A stretch of 64,000 nucleotides of DNA from Liolophura sinensis. Lineage: Eukaryota; Mollusca; Polyplacophora; Chitonida; Chitonidae. How positions within the stretch are numbered: the first letter of the stretch is position 1; each line of letters begins with the position of its first letter. The notes beneath the pieces were generated by a model. It saw only the letters and a program-made list of their open reading frames with translations. It ran no database searches and had not been told where the DNA came from. Of the stretch, positions 1 to 11,475 are shown one piece after another. Where the stretch lies: positions 2,379,246-2,443,245 of the forward strand of contig NC_088296.1 in NCBI RefSeq assembly GCF_032854445.1, given 5' to 3'. The position numbers were made by a program, and so were the translations under genes.

Positions 1-480
1 ATGTGATCAATTTTGTCATGTTTTGGAAGAGTTCGAATCTTTGTGGTTCATATTTTTTTTCTTTGGCAACATACTTTTTGTGTGAGCAAAGATATAGGCT
101 GTATTAATAAATGTTATCATGTATGAGAATGGATAATTGTTATTACGTAATGTGTGGCAACTATAGCGAAATCTTATGTGAATCCTGGTTGGGAGCACAT
201 GAGGTCCTCTAAATGTCATTAGCATTAGCATGTTATGCATAGCGGAAAAGTATAAAGCTGAACATAAGCTATATGTTATATATGTATTTAATTGAATGGT
301 GCATAATTCTCAGAAAGTTGCATTTGTGGTGGTGATTTCCCCCACTCTACAGTACCTGATGCAAAAAAAGATATATTTTAGTGGGACTAGAGCAGTCGAA
401 TTTATGTCGGTTTTTCGATATTATGATATGTTTGGAGTTTTAGAAGTCGCATTCTTGCCATACAACATGAAGCGAAGAGT
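1..480. other. intergenic, nothing recognised
   Basis: AT-rich sequence with short chance ORFs only. I see no splice-bounded exon, repeat or RNA gene here. Confidence 0.5.
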
Positions 481-498
481 AAAACAGAACTGAAAGCG

Positions 499-547
499 AA
501 ATATTCTTGAGTATGGCGTAAAACACCTATCAAATAAATAAATAAAT
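499..547 (+). mobile_element. SINE 3' tail fragment
   Basis: Carries the conserved 3' end of the tRNA-derived SINE of this window (gaaatattcttgagtatggc, then gtaaaacacc) followed by a (taaa)n-like tail. Only the tail survives, as is common for old copies. Confidence 0.75.
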
Positions 548-1408
548 AGAAACCATAGTGTAAAAAACAGCATATACACATACATTACCAAATATATAAA
601 TGCAAAAAAAAACATAAATACACAAAAATATACAAATTACATTTTAAAATAAAACAAGGTCAAACAAGTAGGATCAAGGTTCATGCAAAATTACGAAACA
701 CATCACTTTCCCTTACTTCACCAGAGGTGCATAACTTTTGCGGCGCATTCCACGAAACCATTTCTGGCTTTAGTCAAAATTTGAAATGCGATCTTAGAGC
801 TTAGTTGTTGACATTAGAAATGGAAATTTTTTTCGACTCATCAGTGTTAAAATGGAATGGCAATAATTTGAGAAAATAAAAAAAAATGATTTAATTAGCG
901 AATACGGAAGTTTTGCCAATCGTTCGCGGTATAGTCTCATTAACAAAATTGCTTAATGGGTTCTTTCGAAACCAAATACACAGCGGTCACATGAGTGAAA
1001 AATTGTTGAGTACGACGTTAAATCCCAGGCACTGACCCACTCACTCAGATCTCACTCTCAATCTATCTACGTGGACGGTATGACGATAAGCCTGTATCGT
1101 GAAGAAAGGGTAGTCTCACCAGATTGGCGCTGTATCAGTCGTCCTGAAATAAAGTATTGGTGAGTCTCTAAAGCTAGCTGTTGTGTTGGAACAAATAATA
1201 AACGATACTAACGAAGCTAGCTATTATTTTTGCAGTTTCATATAATGCAATACCTTGTTGCAAGCTGAGAATGGGCTTCTCCACTGCCAGCTCATCTGTT
1301 TTATACATCTACTTGTCCACAGTAAGGATAGTTACAGCAGTTTTTCCTAGCCGCTTGACGCTCAAAGGAAGTGCTCTCGCCTCATTCGCCCGGGTCTCAG
1401 TACTTCCA
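548..1408. other. intergenic with a second SINE-type tail
   Basis: Mostly featureless. At about 990-1060 there is a tail of a different repeat type (gagtgaaaaattgttgagta, then cgacgttaaatccc, then cactcactcag), related to the copy at 32.2 kb, which lies in the opposite orientation. No gene was seen. Confidence 0.45.
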
Positions 1409-1652
1409 TTGATTTATGTATTTATTTATTTGATTGTTGTTTTACGTCGTACTCAAGAATATTTCACTTTATTGTGGGAGGAAACTGGGCAGAGCCCGGG
1501 GGAAACCCACGGCCATCCGCAGGCTGCTGGCAAACCTTCCCACGTACGGCCGGAGAGAAAGCCAACATGAGCTGGACTTGAACTCACAGCGACAGTACTG
1601 GTGAGAGGCTCCTGGGTAATTACGCTGTGCTAGCGCGCTAACCAACTGAGCC
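1409..1652 (-). mobile_element. tRNA-derived SINE, near full length
   Basis: Read on the minus strand it has a tRNA-like head (GGCTCAGTTGGTTAGCGCGC at the A box, GAGTTCAAGTCC at the B box), the shared body and the ACGACGTAAAAC-type tail ending in a tattta run. A segment near the tail (the 'acgacggcggccagcat' part) is missing compared with the copy at 24.0 kb. The RNA polymerase III promoter boxes are visible; activity cannot be judged. Confidence 0.85.
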
Positions 1653-2105
1653 TTCTACTGATCTGAGTGTTACTGACAATTTGACAATGGCCACAAGGTA
1701 CAACGCTCAAAACACCTCCTATCTCGTTATGTTCATACGGTGAAAAGTGTACTTTGCTCAGTACCTAAGTTACTTCTTTTTTCCAGGATCTATCTCCCTT
1801 GACGTTAGGGTTTTTAACATTTTTTTTTTTATTTCAGCATTAAAACATATGGAACTAAGGAAACTATTGCCGTTATCTTTGTCAGTCTTGCATTGCACAG
1901 AAGCAAATATTAATGATTCAAAAGTAGTAAACCTTTCAAGAAATTTCACAGGTGGATTAGTCAGTGTTTGGTTGATGTGATTGCTTCAAGCCCGTCCCAC
2001 CAGTGCTTTCAAATGCTGACACATTTGGCAATCCGAATAATATCTGCAGTTAAAGGGGGATAACCCATGAAAACGGAAGAAATCTAAGTATCACGAAACT
2101 ATGGA
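1653..2105. other. intergenic, nothing recognised
   Basis: No repeat, exon or RNA gene was recognised between the SINE and the minisatellite array. Confidence 0.4.
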
Positions 2106-5100
2106 ATACGTCTTTCAGCCGGTCACACATGCTAGCGGTCAAAATATTTCTCCGTCAATCACCCCTACCACACTCTGTCAGTAAGTCACATTTAGCACTG
2201 GTCAAAACGTTTGACAGTAAGTCAGATCCAATACTGATGAACATGTTTCTCAGTCAGTCACACTTACTACTGGAGAAAACATTTGTCAGGAAATTACACC
2301 TAGTTCTGGTGAAAACATTTGACAGCCAGTCACAACTAGTGAAATGAAAACATTTCGTGGGAAGTCACATCTAGTGCTGATTAACACACTTCTCAGTCAG
2401 TCACATCTAGTACTGGTAAAAACATTTCTCAGTCAGTCACACCTAATACCTATAAAAACAATTATCAACAACAACACCTACTTTTGGTGAAAACATTTAT
2501 CAGCAAGTTTCCCCTTGCACTGGTGAAAACATTTGGCAGTAAGTCGCACCCAGTGCTGATGAAAAAATGTGTCAGTAAGTCACACCTAGGACAGGTGAAA
2601 ACATTTAACAGCCATTCACACCTAGTACTGGTGAATACATCTGTCAGTAAGTCACAACTAGTATTGCTAAAAACATTCGTCAGTAAGTTACAAGTACTAC
2701 TGGTAAAAACAATTTGTCAGTGAGTCACTACTGAAATTGGTAAAACATTTGACAGCCCCAGTCACACCCTTTACTGGTGAATAAGCTTCACAATAAGTCA
2801 CACCTAATACTAGTAAAATGTGTGACAGTAAGTCACACTTACTACTGCCAAAAATAGTTATTAGAAAGTCACAACTAATACTGGTGAATACATTTGTCAG
2901 TAAATCACTCCTTGCACTGGTGAAAGCATTTGTCAGTACGTCAGTAGCAGTTCTGGTGAAAACACGTGTCAGTTACTCACACCTAGAACTGATGAATATA
3001 ATTGTCTGGTGAAAACATTTGTCAGGAAGTCACACCTAGTACGCGTGAAAACATTTGCCAGGAAGTCACACCAAGTACTGGTGAAAACATTTATCAGTAA
3101 GTCACACTTAGTACTGGTGAATACATTTGTCAGGAAGTCACACCTAGTACTGGTGAAAACATTTGTCAGGAAGTCACACCTTTTACTGGTGAATACATTT
3201 GTCAGTAAGTCACACCTAGTACTGGTGAATACATTTGTCAGTAAGACACAGATAGTACTGGTGAAAACATTTGTCAGGAAGTCACAGCTAGCACTGGTGA
3301 ATACATTTGTCAGTAAGTCACACTTAGTACTGGTGAATACAATTGTCAGTAAGTCACAGCTAGTACTGGTGAATACATTTGTCAGGAAGTCACACCTAGT
3401 ACTGGTGAATACATTTGTCAGTAAGTCACACCTAGTACTGGTGAAAACATTTGTCAGGAAGTCACACATAGTACTCGTGAAAACATTTGCCAGGAAGTCA
3501 CACCTAGTAGTCGTGAAAACATTTGTCAGGAAGTCACACCTAGTACTGGTGAATACATTTGTCAGGAAGTCACACTTAGCACTGGTGAAAACATTTGTCA
3601 GGAAGTCACACCTAGTACTGGTGAAAACATTTGTCAGGAAGTCACACCTACTACTGGTGAAAACATTTGTCAGAAAGTCACACCTAATACTCATGAAAGC
3701 ATTTGTCAGGAAGTCACACCTAGTACTGGTGAAAACATTTGTCAGGAAGTCACACCTAGTACTGGTGAAAACATTTGTCAGGAAGTCACGCCTAGTACTG
3801 GTGAATACATTTGTCAGGAAGTCACACCTAGTACTGGTGAATACATTTGTCAGTAAATCACTCCTTGCACTGGTGAAAGCATTTGTCAGCACGTCACAAG
3901 CAGTTCTGGTGAAAACACGTGTCAGTTACTCACACCATGAACTGATGAATATAATTGTCAATAAGTCACATCTTGCAAATTTGAATACATTTGTTAAAAA
4001 GACACACCTAGTGCTGGTGAATGCATTTGTCAGTAAGTCACATCTAGTACGGGTGAATAAATTTGTCAGTAAGTCACACCTAGTACTGGTGAATGCATTT
4101 GTCAGTAAGACACACCTAGTACGGGTGAATACATTTGTCAGTAAGTCACACATAGTACTTGTGAATACATTTGTCAGGAAGTCACACTTAGTACTGGTAA
4201 ATACATTTGTCAGGAAGTCACAGCTAGTACGGGTGAAAACATTTGTCAGGAAGTCACACCTGGTACTGGTGAATACATTTGTCAGGAAGTCACACCTAGT
4301 ACTGGTGAAAACATTTGTCAAGAAGTCACACCTAGTACTGGTGAAAACATTTGTCAGGAAGTCACACCTAGTACTGGTGAAAACATTTGCCAGGAAGGCA
4401 CACCTAGTACTGGTGAAAACATTTGTCAGGAAGTCACACCTAGCACTGGTGAAAACATTTGTCAGGAAGTCACACCTAGTACTGGTGAAAACATTTTTCA
4501 GGAAGTCACACCTAGTACTGGTGAATGCATTTGTCAGTAAGTTACACTTAGTACTGGTGAATACATTTGTCAGGAACTGACACCTAGTACTGGTGAATAC
4601 ATTTGTCAGTAAGTCACACCTAGTACTGGTGAAAACATTTGTCAGTAAGTCACACCTAGTACTGATGAAAGCATTTGTCAGGAAGTCACACCTAGTACTG
4701 GTGAAAACATTTGTCAGGAAGTCACACCTAGTACTGGTGAAAACATTTGTCAGGAAGTCACGCCTAGTACTGGTGAATACATTTGTCAGGAAGTCACACC
4801 TAGTACTGGTGAATACATTTGTCAGTAAATCACTCCTTGCACTGGTGAAAGCATTTGTCAGTACGTCACAAGCAGTTCTGGTGAAAACACGTGTCAGTTA
4901 GGCACACCATGAACTGATGAATATAATTGTCAATAAGTCACATCTTGCAAATTTGAATATATTTGTTAAAAAGACACACCTAGTGCTGGTGAATGCATTT
5001 GTCAGTAAGTCACATCTAGTACTGGTGAATAAATTTGTCAGTAAGTCACACCTAGTACTGGTGAATGCATTTGTCAGTAAGACACACCTAGTACTGGTGA

Positions 5101-6690
5101 ATACATTTGTCAGTAAGTCACACATAGTACTGGTAAATACATTTGTCAGGAAGTCACACCTAGTACGCGTGAAAACATTTGTCAGGAAGTCACACCTGGT
5201 ACTGGTGAATACATTTGTCAGGAAGTCACACCTAGTACTGGTGAAAACATTTGTCAGGAAGTCACACCTAGTACTGGTGAAAACATTTGTCAGGAAGTCA
5301 CACCTAGTACTGGTGAAAACATTTGCCAGGAAGGCACACCTAGTACTGGTGAAAACATTTGTCAGGAAGTCACACCTAGCACTGGTGAATACATTTGTCA
5401 GGAAGTCACACCTAGTACTGGTGAAAACATTTGTCAGGAAGTCACACCTAGTACTGGTGAATGCATTTGTCAGTAAGTTACACTTAGTACTGGTGAATAC
5501 ATTTGTCAGGAACTGACACCTAGTACTGGTGAATACATTTGTCAGTAAGTCACACCTAGTACTGGTGAAAACATTTGTCAGTAAGTCACACCTAGTACTG
5601 ATGAAAGCATTTGTCAGGAAGTCACACCTGGTACTGGTGAAAACATTTGTCAGGAAGTCACACCTAGTACTGGTGAAAACATTTGTCAGGAAGTCACGCC
5701 TAGTACTGGTGAATACATTTGTCAGGAAGTCACACCTAGTACTGGTGAATACATTGTCAGTAAATCACTCCTTGCACTGGTGAAAGCATTTGTCAGTACG
5801 TCACAAGCAGTTCTGGTGAAAACACGTGTCAGTTAGTCACACCATGAACTGATGAATATAATTGTCAATAAGTCACATCTTGCAAATTTGAATATATTTG
5901 TTAAAAAGGACACACCTAGTGCTGGTGAATGCATTTGTCAGTAAGTCACATCTAGTACTGGTGAATAAATTTGTCAGTAAGTCACACTTAGTACTGGTGA
6001 ATGCATTTGTCAGTAAGACACACCTAGTACTGGTGAATACATTTGTCAGGAAGTCACACATAGTACTTGTGAATACATTTGTCAGGAAGTCACACTTAGT
6101 ACTGGTAAATACATTTGTCAGGAAGTCACACCTAGTACGCGTGAAAACATTTGTCAGGAAGTCACACCTGGTACTGGTGAATACATTTGTCAGGAAGTCA
6201 CACCTAGTACTGGTGAAAACATTTGTCAGGAAGTCACACCTGGTACTGGTGAAAACATTTGTCAGGAAGTCACACCTAGTACTGGTGAAAACATTTGCCA
6301 GGAAGGCACACCTAGTACTGGTGAAAACATTTGTCAGGAAGTCACACCTAGCACTGGTGAATACATTTGTCAGGAAAGTCACACCTAGTACTGGTGAAAA
6401 CATTTGTCAGGAAGTCACACCAAGTACTGGTGAATACATTTGTCAGTAAGTCACACCTAGTACTGGTGAAAACATTTGCCAGAAAGTCACACTTAGTACC
6501 GGTGAAAACATTTGCCAGGAAGTCACAGCTAGTACTGGTGAAAACATTTGTCAGGAAGTCACACCTAGTACTCGTGAAAACATTTGCCAGGAAGTCACCC
6601 CTCGTACTGGTGAAAACATTTGTCAGGACGTCACATCTAATACTGATGAAAGCATTTGTCAGTTAGTCACACACAGTACTGGTTAATATA
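2106..6690. repeat. 36-bp minisatellite array with higher-order structure
   Basis: Tandem units of 36 bp, core agtcacacctagtactggtg then aaaacatttgtcagga, run for about 4.5 kb (on the order of 125 units). Units at the left edge (2.1-2.9 kb) are the most diverged and the centre is the most uniform. Variant units recur in order: the marker ctccttgcactggtgaaagc occurs at 2908, 3861, 4833 and 5768, so the array is also organised in blocks of about 0.95 kb (26-27 units). Because 36 is a multiple of three, long open frames arise on both strands (523 codons plus, 307 codons minus) with a 12-residue period. They share no start, splice or composition signal of a gene and are treated as by-products. 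Each unit holds an imperfect dyad (CACC...GGTG) around AGTACT. Confidence 0.95.
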
Positions 6691-6919
6691 TATGTGAGTT
6701 ATGGAGACATAATAACATTGATTAATCTATTACCAGAGTATTAGCAGGTCATAATCCAATAGTGGATCTGTTAAAAAGATCTATACAACAACAACAATAA
6801 CAATTTCCACAATAGATTCTTATCGAATACCGTGCGCACTAATCTTCTACAACGCCACTTTTCTCGACATTAAACTCCTTACATATGGAAGGTGGGTAAG
6901 GTTACAGCGCATGTTGATT
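6691..6919. other. intergenic spacer
   Basis: Unique-looking sequence between the minisatellite and a degenerate SINE. Nothing was recognised. Confidence 0.4.
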
Positions 6920-7175
6920 ATTTATTTACATATTTATGTATTTATTTATTCATTTATTTGGCTTTTTATGCCGTGCTTAAAACAGGAACGCACGAGACTC
7001 CCGCCTGCATTATGCTGGAAAGCGGGTAGAACCCACTACCATCCGAAGGTTGCTGACATACATTACCACGTATGACTGGAGAGGAATCCTGTATGATTCA
7101 GATCTGAGCTCTTAGCGTCCGAATTAGTAAAAGACTTGGTGCCGATCTGGCACGCTAACCACTCGACCACTCGAC
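6920..7175 (-). mobile_element. degenerate SINE copy
   Basis: Begins on the plus strand with a tatttattta-type run, then diverged versions of the SINE body (cattatgctgga, gggtagaacccac, ccatccgaaggttgctg, ccacgtatgactggagagga). It ends in a remnant of the tRNA-like head (gcacgctaacc). Strongly mutated, therefore old. Confidence 0.7.
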
Positions 7176-7256
7176 CACTCGTCCATCCCAGTGCAAATGA
7201 ATTTGCGGGGAGCCAATACGAATTTAAATGCGTACTAGTGTGTATTGTTTTGCTGT

Positions 7257-7262
7257 TTTATT
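7257..7262 (-). terminator. polyadenylation signal AATAAA
   Basis: TTTATT on the plus strand gives AATAAA on the minus strand about 70 nt beyond the stop codon of the terminal exon at 7330-7894. The spacing suits a short 3' UTR for that gene. Confidence 0.5.
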
Positions 7263-7329
7263 TGAAACAATCTGTTGCCTGCCACTTTAAACCTTGGCTG
7301 AAAGAGACTACGGTATTGATGATAACGTA

Positions 7330-7894
7330 TTAGCCTAATGTGAAGCACGCTTGGTTTGCGTCAAAGGTGTATATATAGATTGTGTAGAACGTGTCAGGGT
7401 TGTTAGCGGAGCTGTAGATCCAGCTTTCATTATTGTCCACATTTGGCTGCGTGCCAATAATAAAATCATCATAATTGGTACCGCTGGCGCGTCCAGTTAC
7501 GTCAGCGCTGCTTCCTGTGATTTCCATATCGGATATTGGAACTTCCGCTTCCGGTACAGATATGGCGACTGACGTACTCCTGGCACTGTCGAGTTTTGTT
7601 AACGATTCATGCCTTACATTCTGATAACAGGACTGAACACGTGGCTCTGAACGCAAATCGATGCCTTTGCAGTTTTTGGAACTGTAGACTACCTCAGGCA
7701 CGTCAACACTGGGCCTCATGCTTGGACTGATCCCCAAGGTATCCTCTTCCAGAACATGTGTTAGTCCTGACGGGTTGCTTGATCTCCCGTCGTCCTGTAA
7801 ATGTGCATGCGTGACAATCACTCCATCACGAGAGTGATGGAAACTGGCATTCGTGTTTTGCAGAGCAGCTTCGTTTTGTAAACGTCGACGTCTC
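7330..7894 (-). CDS. terminal exon of a receptor-like protein (cytoplasmic tail)
   Basis: On the minus strand a splice acceptor (ttgttgattgtag) precedes an open frame of 187 codons ending in a stop at 7330. The first base completes a codon (phase 2), then RRRRLQNEAALQ follows. The rest is polar and acidic, Ser/Thr-rich, with tyrosines in contexts such as NYDDFIIG and a hydrophobic C-terminus; there are no cysteine-rich or membrane segments. It joins in phase to the transmembrane exon at 9616-9700, which would place the four arginines just after a membrane segment, as a stop-transfer signal. An AATAAA follows about 70 nt downstream. No known domain was recognised. I infer the cytoplasmic tail of a single-pass protein; the join is not proven by transcript data. 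Confidence 0.6.
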
Positions 7895-8734
7895 CTACAA
7901 TCAACAATTTATTAAAAGATTACAATACTTGTAGGATTATAAGGTTTTGCTGCACGGGTAAACAGATAGATGCAGAGCTCTGGTGGGCGGAATGCACAGA
8001 CCCAGTGACGTAGAAGTCATCTCTATGTGATCAAAAAATTCCGATTTTTTTGAGTTGGTTCAGCAAAATACAAAACTGTGTTGCATTAAACTGTACCGCT
8101 AACTAAACGCCCTAGATTTTTCGAAAATTGTCAATTAAGAGAATAACAGGGGGAAGTTCTGGCGTAAACTGTCCGCCCAATAACATAACATGCAAATAAA
8201 ACAGAGATTTTCCGCAATCCCCGCAACTTTTGGTCGTGCTCTAGCGAAACAGTAGGACATACTGAAACACGATCTACCATAGTTAGAGAAAGTTGCGTGG
8301 TCAGACGAATAACTACAACAGAGCTCCATTTGTGTCATTTGAAGTTCACTGAACGCTTCCCGTCTACACTACAGCTCCCTCTGCAAGTGGGAGGGGGGGG
8401 GGGGGGTGTAAATCAGTAAAAAAAACAGTTCATCGTCGACCGTGTTTCTAAATATAGCGACTTGAGCGAGCCGGGAGTCGAATCTCCGATACTAAAACTA
8501 AATCTAAACGTTCGATTGACCCGATCAAATATTTGTCGCTTATCATCTATAGGACACGTCCCTCTAAGTTGTTCTAAATACAACAACACGCTGGGTTCCT
8601 CTACAGTACACACATTCCAAAATGCACCTATTGGCTTCAGTGACCAAACATCTCCAGTTTTGCTGAGGAATATAATTGTGTATTGTTGCTGTAATAGGCA
8701 CTTCTGTCCTATTCTGTTACAAGTGCAATATAAT

Positions 8735-8895
8735 AAAAGGATAACAGCATTGACAGTGAAACCAGAGCAGCGACGATAATGTGACAATTGGCAAATAACC
8801 TCACGTAACCGTTGAAACATTGCCTGAGTTTACCCTCAGTTAAAGTTTTGTTCTAGGTGTTCATGTAAATTTGTAGATAACAGCAAATAAAACAT
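8735..8895 (+). repeat. dispersed repeat family D copy
   Basis: Contains cagagcagcgacgataatgt, then gacaattggcaaata, then a tract like ctcagttaaagttttgttct and ttcatgtaaat. The same order recurs at 41.09 kb and in inverse at 20.7, 21.7, 22.0 and 33.6 kb. The class is unknown. Confidence 0.6.
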
Positions 8896-9180
8896 GTCTC
8901 ATAGACAGAGCTGAACCTAAAAATTTTAGTGATGTTAATCGCTCTTTATTACAAGTCACCAGTCTAGAAACATTCAAAATGCTATGTTATCATATCATTT
9001 ACCATATAATAACATTAAAACAATACAAAGTCACCAGGTTGTCCTCTCTGTCACATGTACATGTACGAGTTACTGCGAGTCTGAAACAGAACAGGTTACC
9101 AGTCAGTCGACCTGAAAGAGGCGTCCAGTGAGGTACGCTAGACGACTATTCGGAGCCTGTGATAACGGATAATGTTAGTT

Positions 9181-9300
9181 ATTTATTTATCTGATTAGTA
9201 TTTTATGCCGCAATCAAGAGTATCACTTATACAACGGCGGCCAGCATGTGGGAGGAATCGGGCAGACCATCGGCAGGTTGCTGGAGGGCCTAATGTTAAA
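9181..9300 (-). mobile_element. SINE fragment (tail half)
   Basis: Carries atttatttatctgattagta, then ttttatgccgcaatcaagag and the cacttatacaacggcggcca part of the SINE body in minus orientation. The tRNA-like head is missing. Confidence 0.75.
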
Positions 9301-9615
9301 GTGAGTACCACTAAGCTATTAAGCCAATGTAAGACTCATACACAAGTTTGTTTCTTGACGCACTTTGCTCATTATTGTCACTGACTACAGTGTTGGACAT
9401 GTGCGCGGAAATTGCAGCAAAATGTTTTACGACTCTATAATAAACCTCTGGCGTTTCTCATCATTACACGTACACTCACACTATGTACATCAAATAATAA
9501 AAAAATAAACAAATCAGAGACTGAAAAGGTTTCATATATTTAGGATCGACTTCGAATAACTCGTAGTACCTAATTTACCAGTAGAAACCTGTATGTAGTA
9601 AGGTTTTGCACTTAC

Positions 9616-9700
9616 CATGTAAAAACGAGGACTCCCATGTTCATCAGGAGAAGAAATACGACCAATGGTATCGGGACCTCATAGATTAGTGCCAGCGGAA
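9616..9700 (-). CDS. transmembrane exon of the receptor-like gene
   Basis: An 85-bp exon on the minus strand. The acceptor is strong (tttcttgtgttttacgctcag, cut here to its pyrimidine-rich end) and the donor ACATG|GTAAGT is close to perfect. In the frame that joins to the terminal exon it encodes PLALIYEVPIPLVVFLLLMN followed by MGVLVFT, one membrane segment of about 20 residues. The acceptor is phase 1 and the donor phase 2: the TG left at its end plus the G opening the exon at 7894 make a Trp codon, and the arginine run follows. Its phase-1 acceptor also matches the phase-1 donor of the EGF-like exon at 13241. The exon is too short to appear as an ORF and was found from splice signals and phase. 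Confidence 0.6.
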
Positions 9701-9814
9701 CTGAGCGTAAAACACAAGAAATTTGTAAAAGAACGGATCAGTTGGTGCCCATACTATTTACGTATAACATTTCTCGCCTTAAGAAGCCACGGTAGTAGTC
9801 TCTCCATGGTAATG

Positions 9815-9950
9815 GGTATCATATATTTATTTATTTATTCATTTATTTATTTATTATTATTACTGTTTATTAAGTAAGATTGACTGTCGTTTAACTTCAT
9901 GTTTTTCACTCATACAATGGCGGCCAATTGGAGGCAACCGGATTGGTAGT
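9815..9950 (-). mobile_element. degenerate SINE fragment
   Basis: A long ttta/tta run is followed by a mutated tail and body (gtttaacttcatgtttttca, ctcatacaatggcggccaat). The element is old. Confidence 0.5.
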
Positions 9951-10285
9951 CGTCCTTAGAAAAATGGTGTGAAAAGAATGATTTACACCACGACTGTATG
10001 TAAGGGCTATCAAATCTCGAGTAATAAGTTTAAAATCACAGTGTGACATAATTTGTAATAGCCATGAATACCTATCTTATCTTTCAGACAAGATTCCTCT
10101 GGTCTGTTCCATTTCGAGAATCGCCTATATTTAGCTGTCTGTAAAATCAGTCATACTCAGTATCAAAATCACCTCGTCAGTAACGGGTAACAACCCAAGC
10201 TCTACACATTCACGTGTCGAACGACCATATTATTACAAAGAAAATGCAGTTAGAATACATTTTCTACTTCATCACGTTGCATTTA

Positions 10286-10350
10286 TGTATATTTTTATTT
10301 GATTGGTGTTTTACGCCGTACTCAAGAATATTTCACTTATACGACGGCGG
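10286..10350 (-). mobile_element. SINE tail fragment
   Basis: Has ttttatttgattggtgtttt followed by acgccgtactcaagaatatt and cacttatacgacggcgg. It is cut off there by unrelated sequence. Confidence 0.8.
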
Positions 10351-10976
10351 GTAGTCTTTTCTTTTCTTTTTCCGTGCAATAATATAGACTTCCAACATAT
10401 CCGTGTGTAGAACTTGTGTCGTTGCGTGTCATGAGATAATAACGTGTAGGTCTCTAGACTAGAAGCTATGGAAACCGGATGAGGACATCTCTCTGTGCGC
10501 CAAGTCACGAGGACAGAGCAAATCACGGGCGAGCGGTGGCCGCCTTCGTCACCTCGTCCCGGGTCAAAGTCCACAAGCAGATTGGCTCGTACGAATGAAT
10601 CACAATTAAAACACCTTTCTGATTAATATCCTGCAGCCGAATTTATGATAAATTTGATACAAGTTCGAACCGAAATTGGTCACAATTTTGTCGGCAGCTA
10701 CTCCTCTTGTCTAAAAGTGATGATTTCGCCTGGCCTGTACGACGTTGGTGCCCACGCGCTATTTAGAATAATTTTATTTCAATTTTACTTAGTGTAGGTT
10801 TGCAAATTGTCCATATGACGCGTTTGTTCTTTATTCAACTACTTATTAACCACATTAAACGTCTTGGGCAGGGGGGGGGGGGGGGTTTGATTTGCACTGG
10901 CGCTTTTCCGGCCCAAAGGGCCGATGCGCGCCAAAACTTGGCGTCATTGAAAATGCTTTTAAGGTGGATAGTATAT

Positions 10977-11108
10977 ATTTATTTATTTATTTATTTGATT
11001 GCTGTTTTACGCCGTACTCAAGAATATTTCACTTATACGACGGCGGCCAGCATTATGGTGGGTGGAAACCGGGCACAGCCCGGGGGAAACCCACGACCTT
11101 CCGCAGGT
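10977..11108 (-). mobile_element. SINE fragment, tail half
   Basis: A well-conserved tail and body: tttgattgctgttttacgcc, cacttatacgacggcggcca, ggaaaccgggcacagcccgg. It ends at cgcaggttg, where the sequence returns to a word (ggatagtatat) also found just before the insertion at 10971, which may be a target duplication. Confidence 0.8.
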
Positions 11109-11236
11109 TGGATAGTATATAAAGGAAGAGTATATTATATATACGTCTTGGGCAGGGTTATAGAATAGAATTAAGTATCCTTCCATGGATGTCTAGTGGT
11201 TGTTTTACAGTCAGTAAGGTGGATGGGATTATAAAG

Positions 11237-11475
11237 GTAACAAGGTAACGATGCGAGGCAGCGAGATACCAGTGCGAGACTGCGAGACATCGAGGTAGCG
11301 ATGCGAGACAGCGACATACCAGTGCGAGACTGCGAGACATCGAGGTAGCGATGCGAGGCAGCGAGATACCAGTGCGAGACAGCGAGACATCGATGTAGCG
11401 ATGCGAGGCAGCGAGATACCAGTGCGAGACAGCGAGACATCGAGGTAGCGATGCGAGACAGCGACATACCAGTGC
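11237..11475. repeat. 50-bp tandem array, about 5 units
   Basis: The word atgcgag(g/a)ca starts at 11251, 11301, 11351, 11401 and 11451, an exact 50-bp period without indels. Units contain gcgagataccagtgcgagac. Long minus-strand frames rich in SRCLASLPRC-like repeats are by-products of the array. Confidence 0.95.

Larger units (their letters stand above)
7895..9615 (-). other. probable intron with repeat insertions
   Basis: Lies between the donor GTAAGT after 9616 and the acceptor before 7894. It contains a poly-G run (8391-8406), a copy of dispersed family D (8735-8895) and a SINE fragment (9181-9300). No further exon was recognised. Confidence 0.4.

Noticed and set aside
3009-4580. 523-codon plus-strand ORF with a 12-residue repeat, and the 307-codon ORF opposite
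   Set aside because: Both follow from a 36-bp tandem unit lacking stops in those frames. The same array has stops in neighbouring blocks, and there is no start context, signal peptide or splice structure.
2106-6690. CRISPR array
   Set aside because: Units are contiguous with no unique spacers, and the genome is animal.
8413-8820. 135-codon minus-strand ORF and the 105-codon frame opposite
   Set aside because: The region overlaps a family D repeat copy; there is no motif, and neither frame has splice or polyadenylation support.
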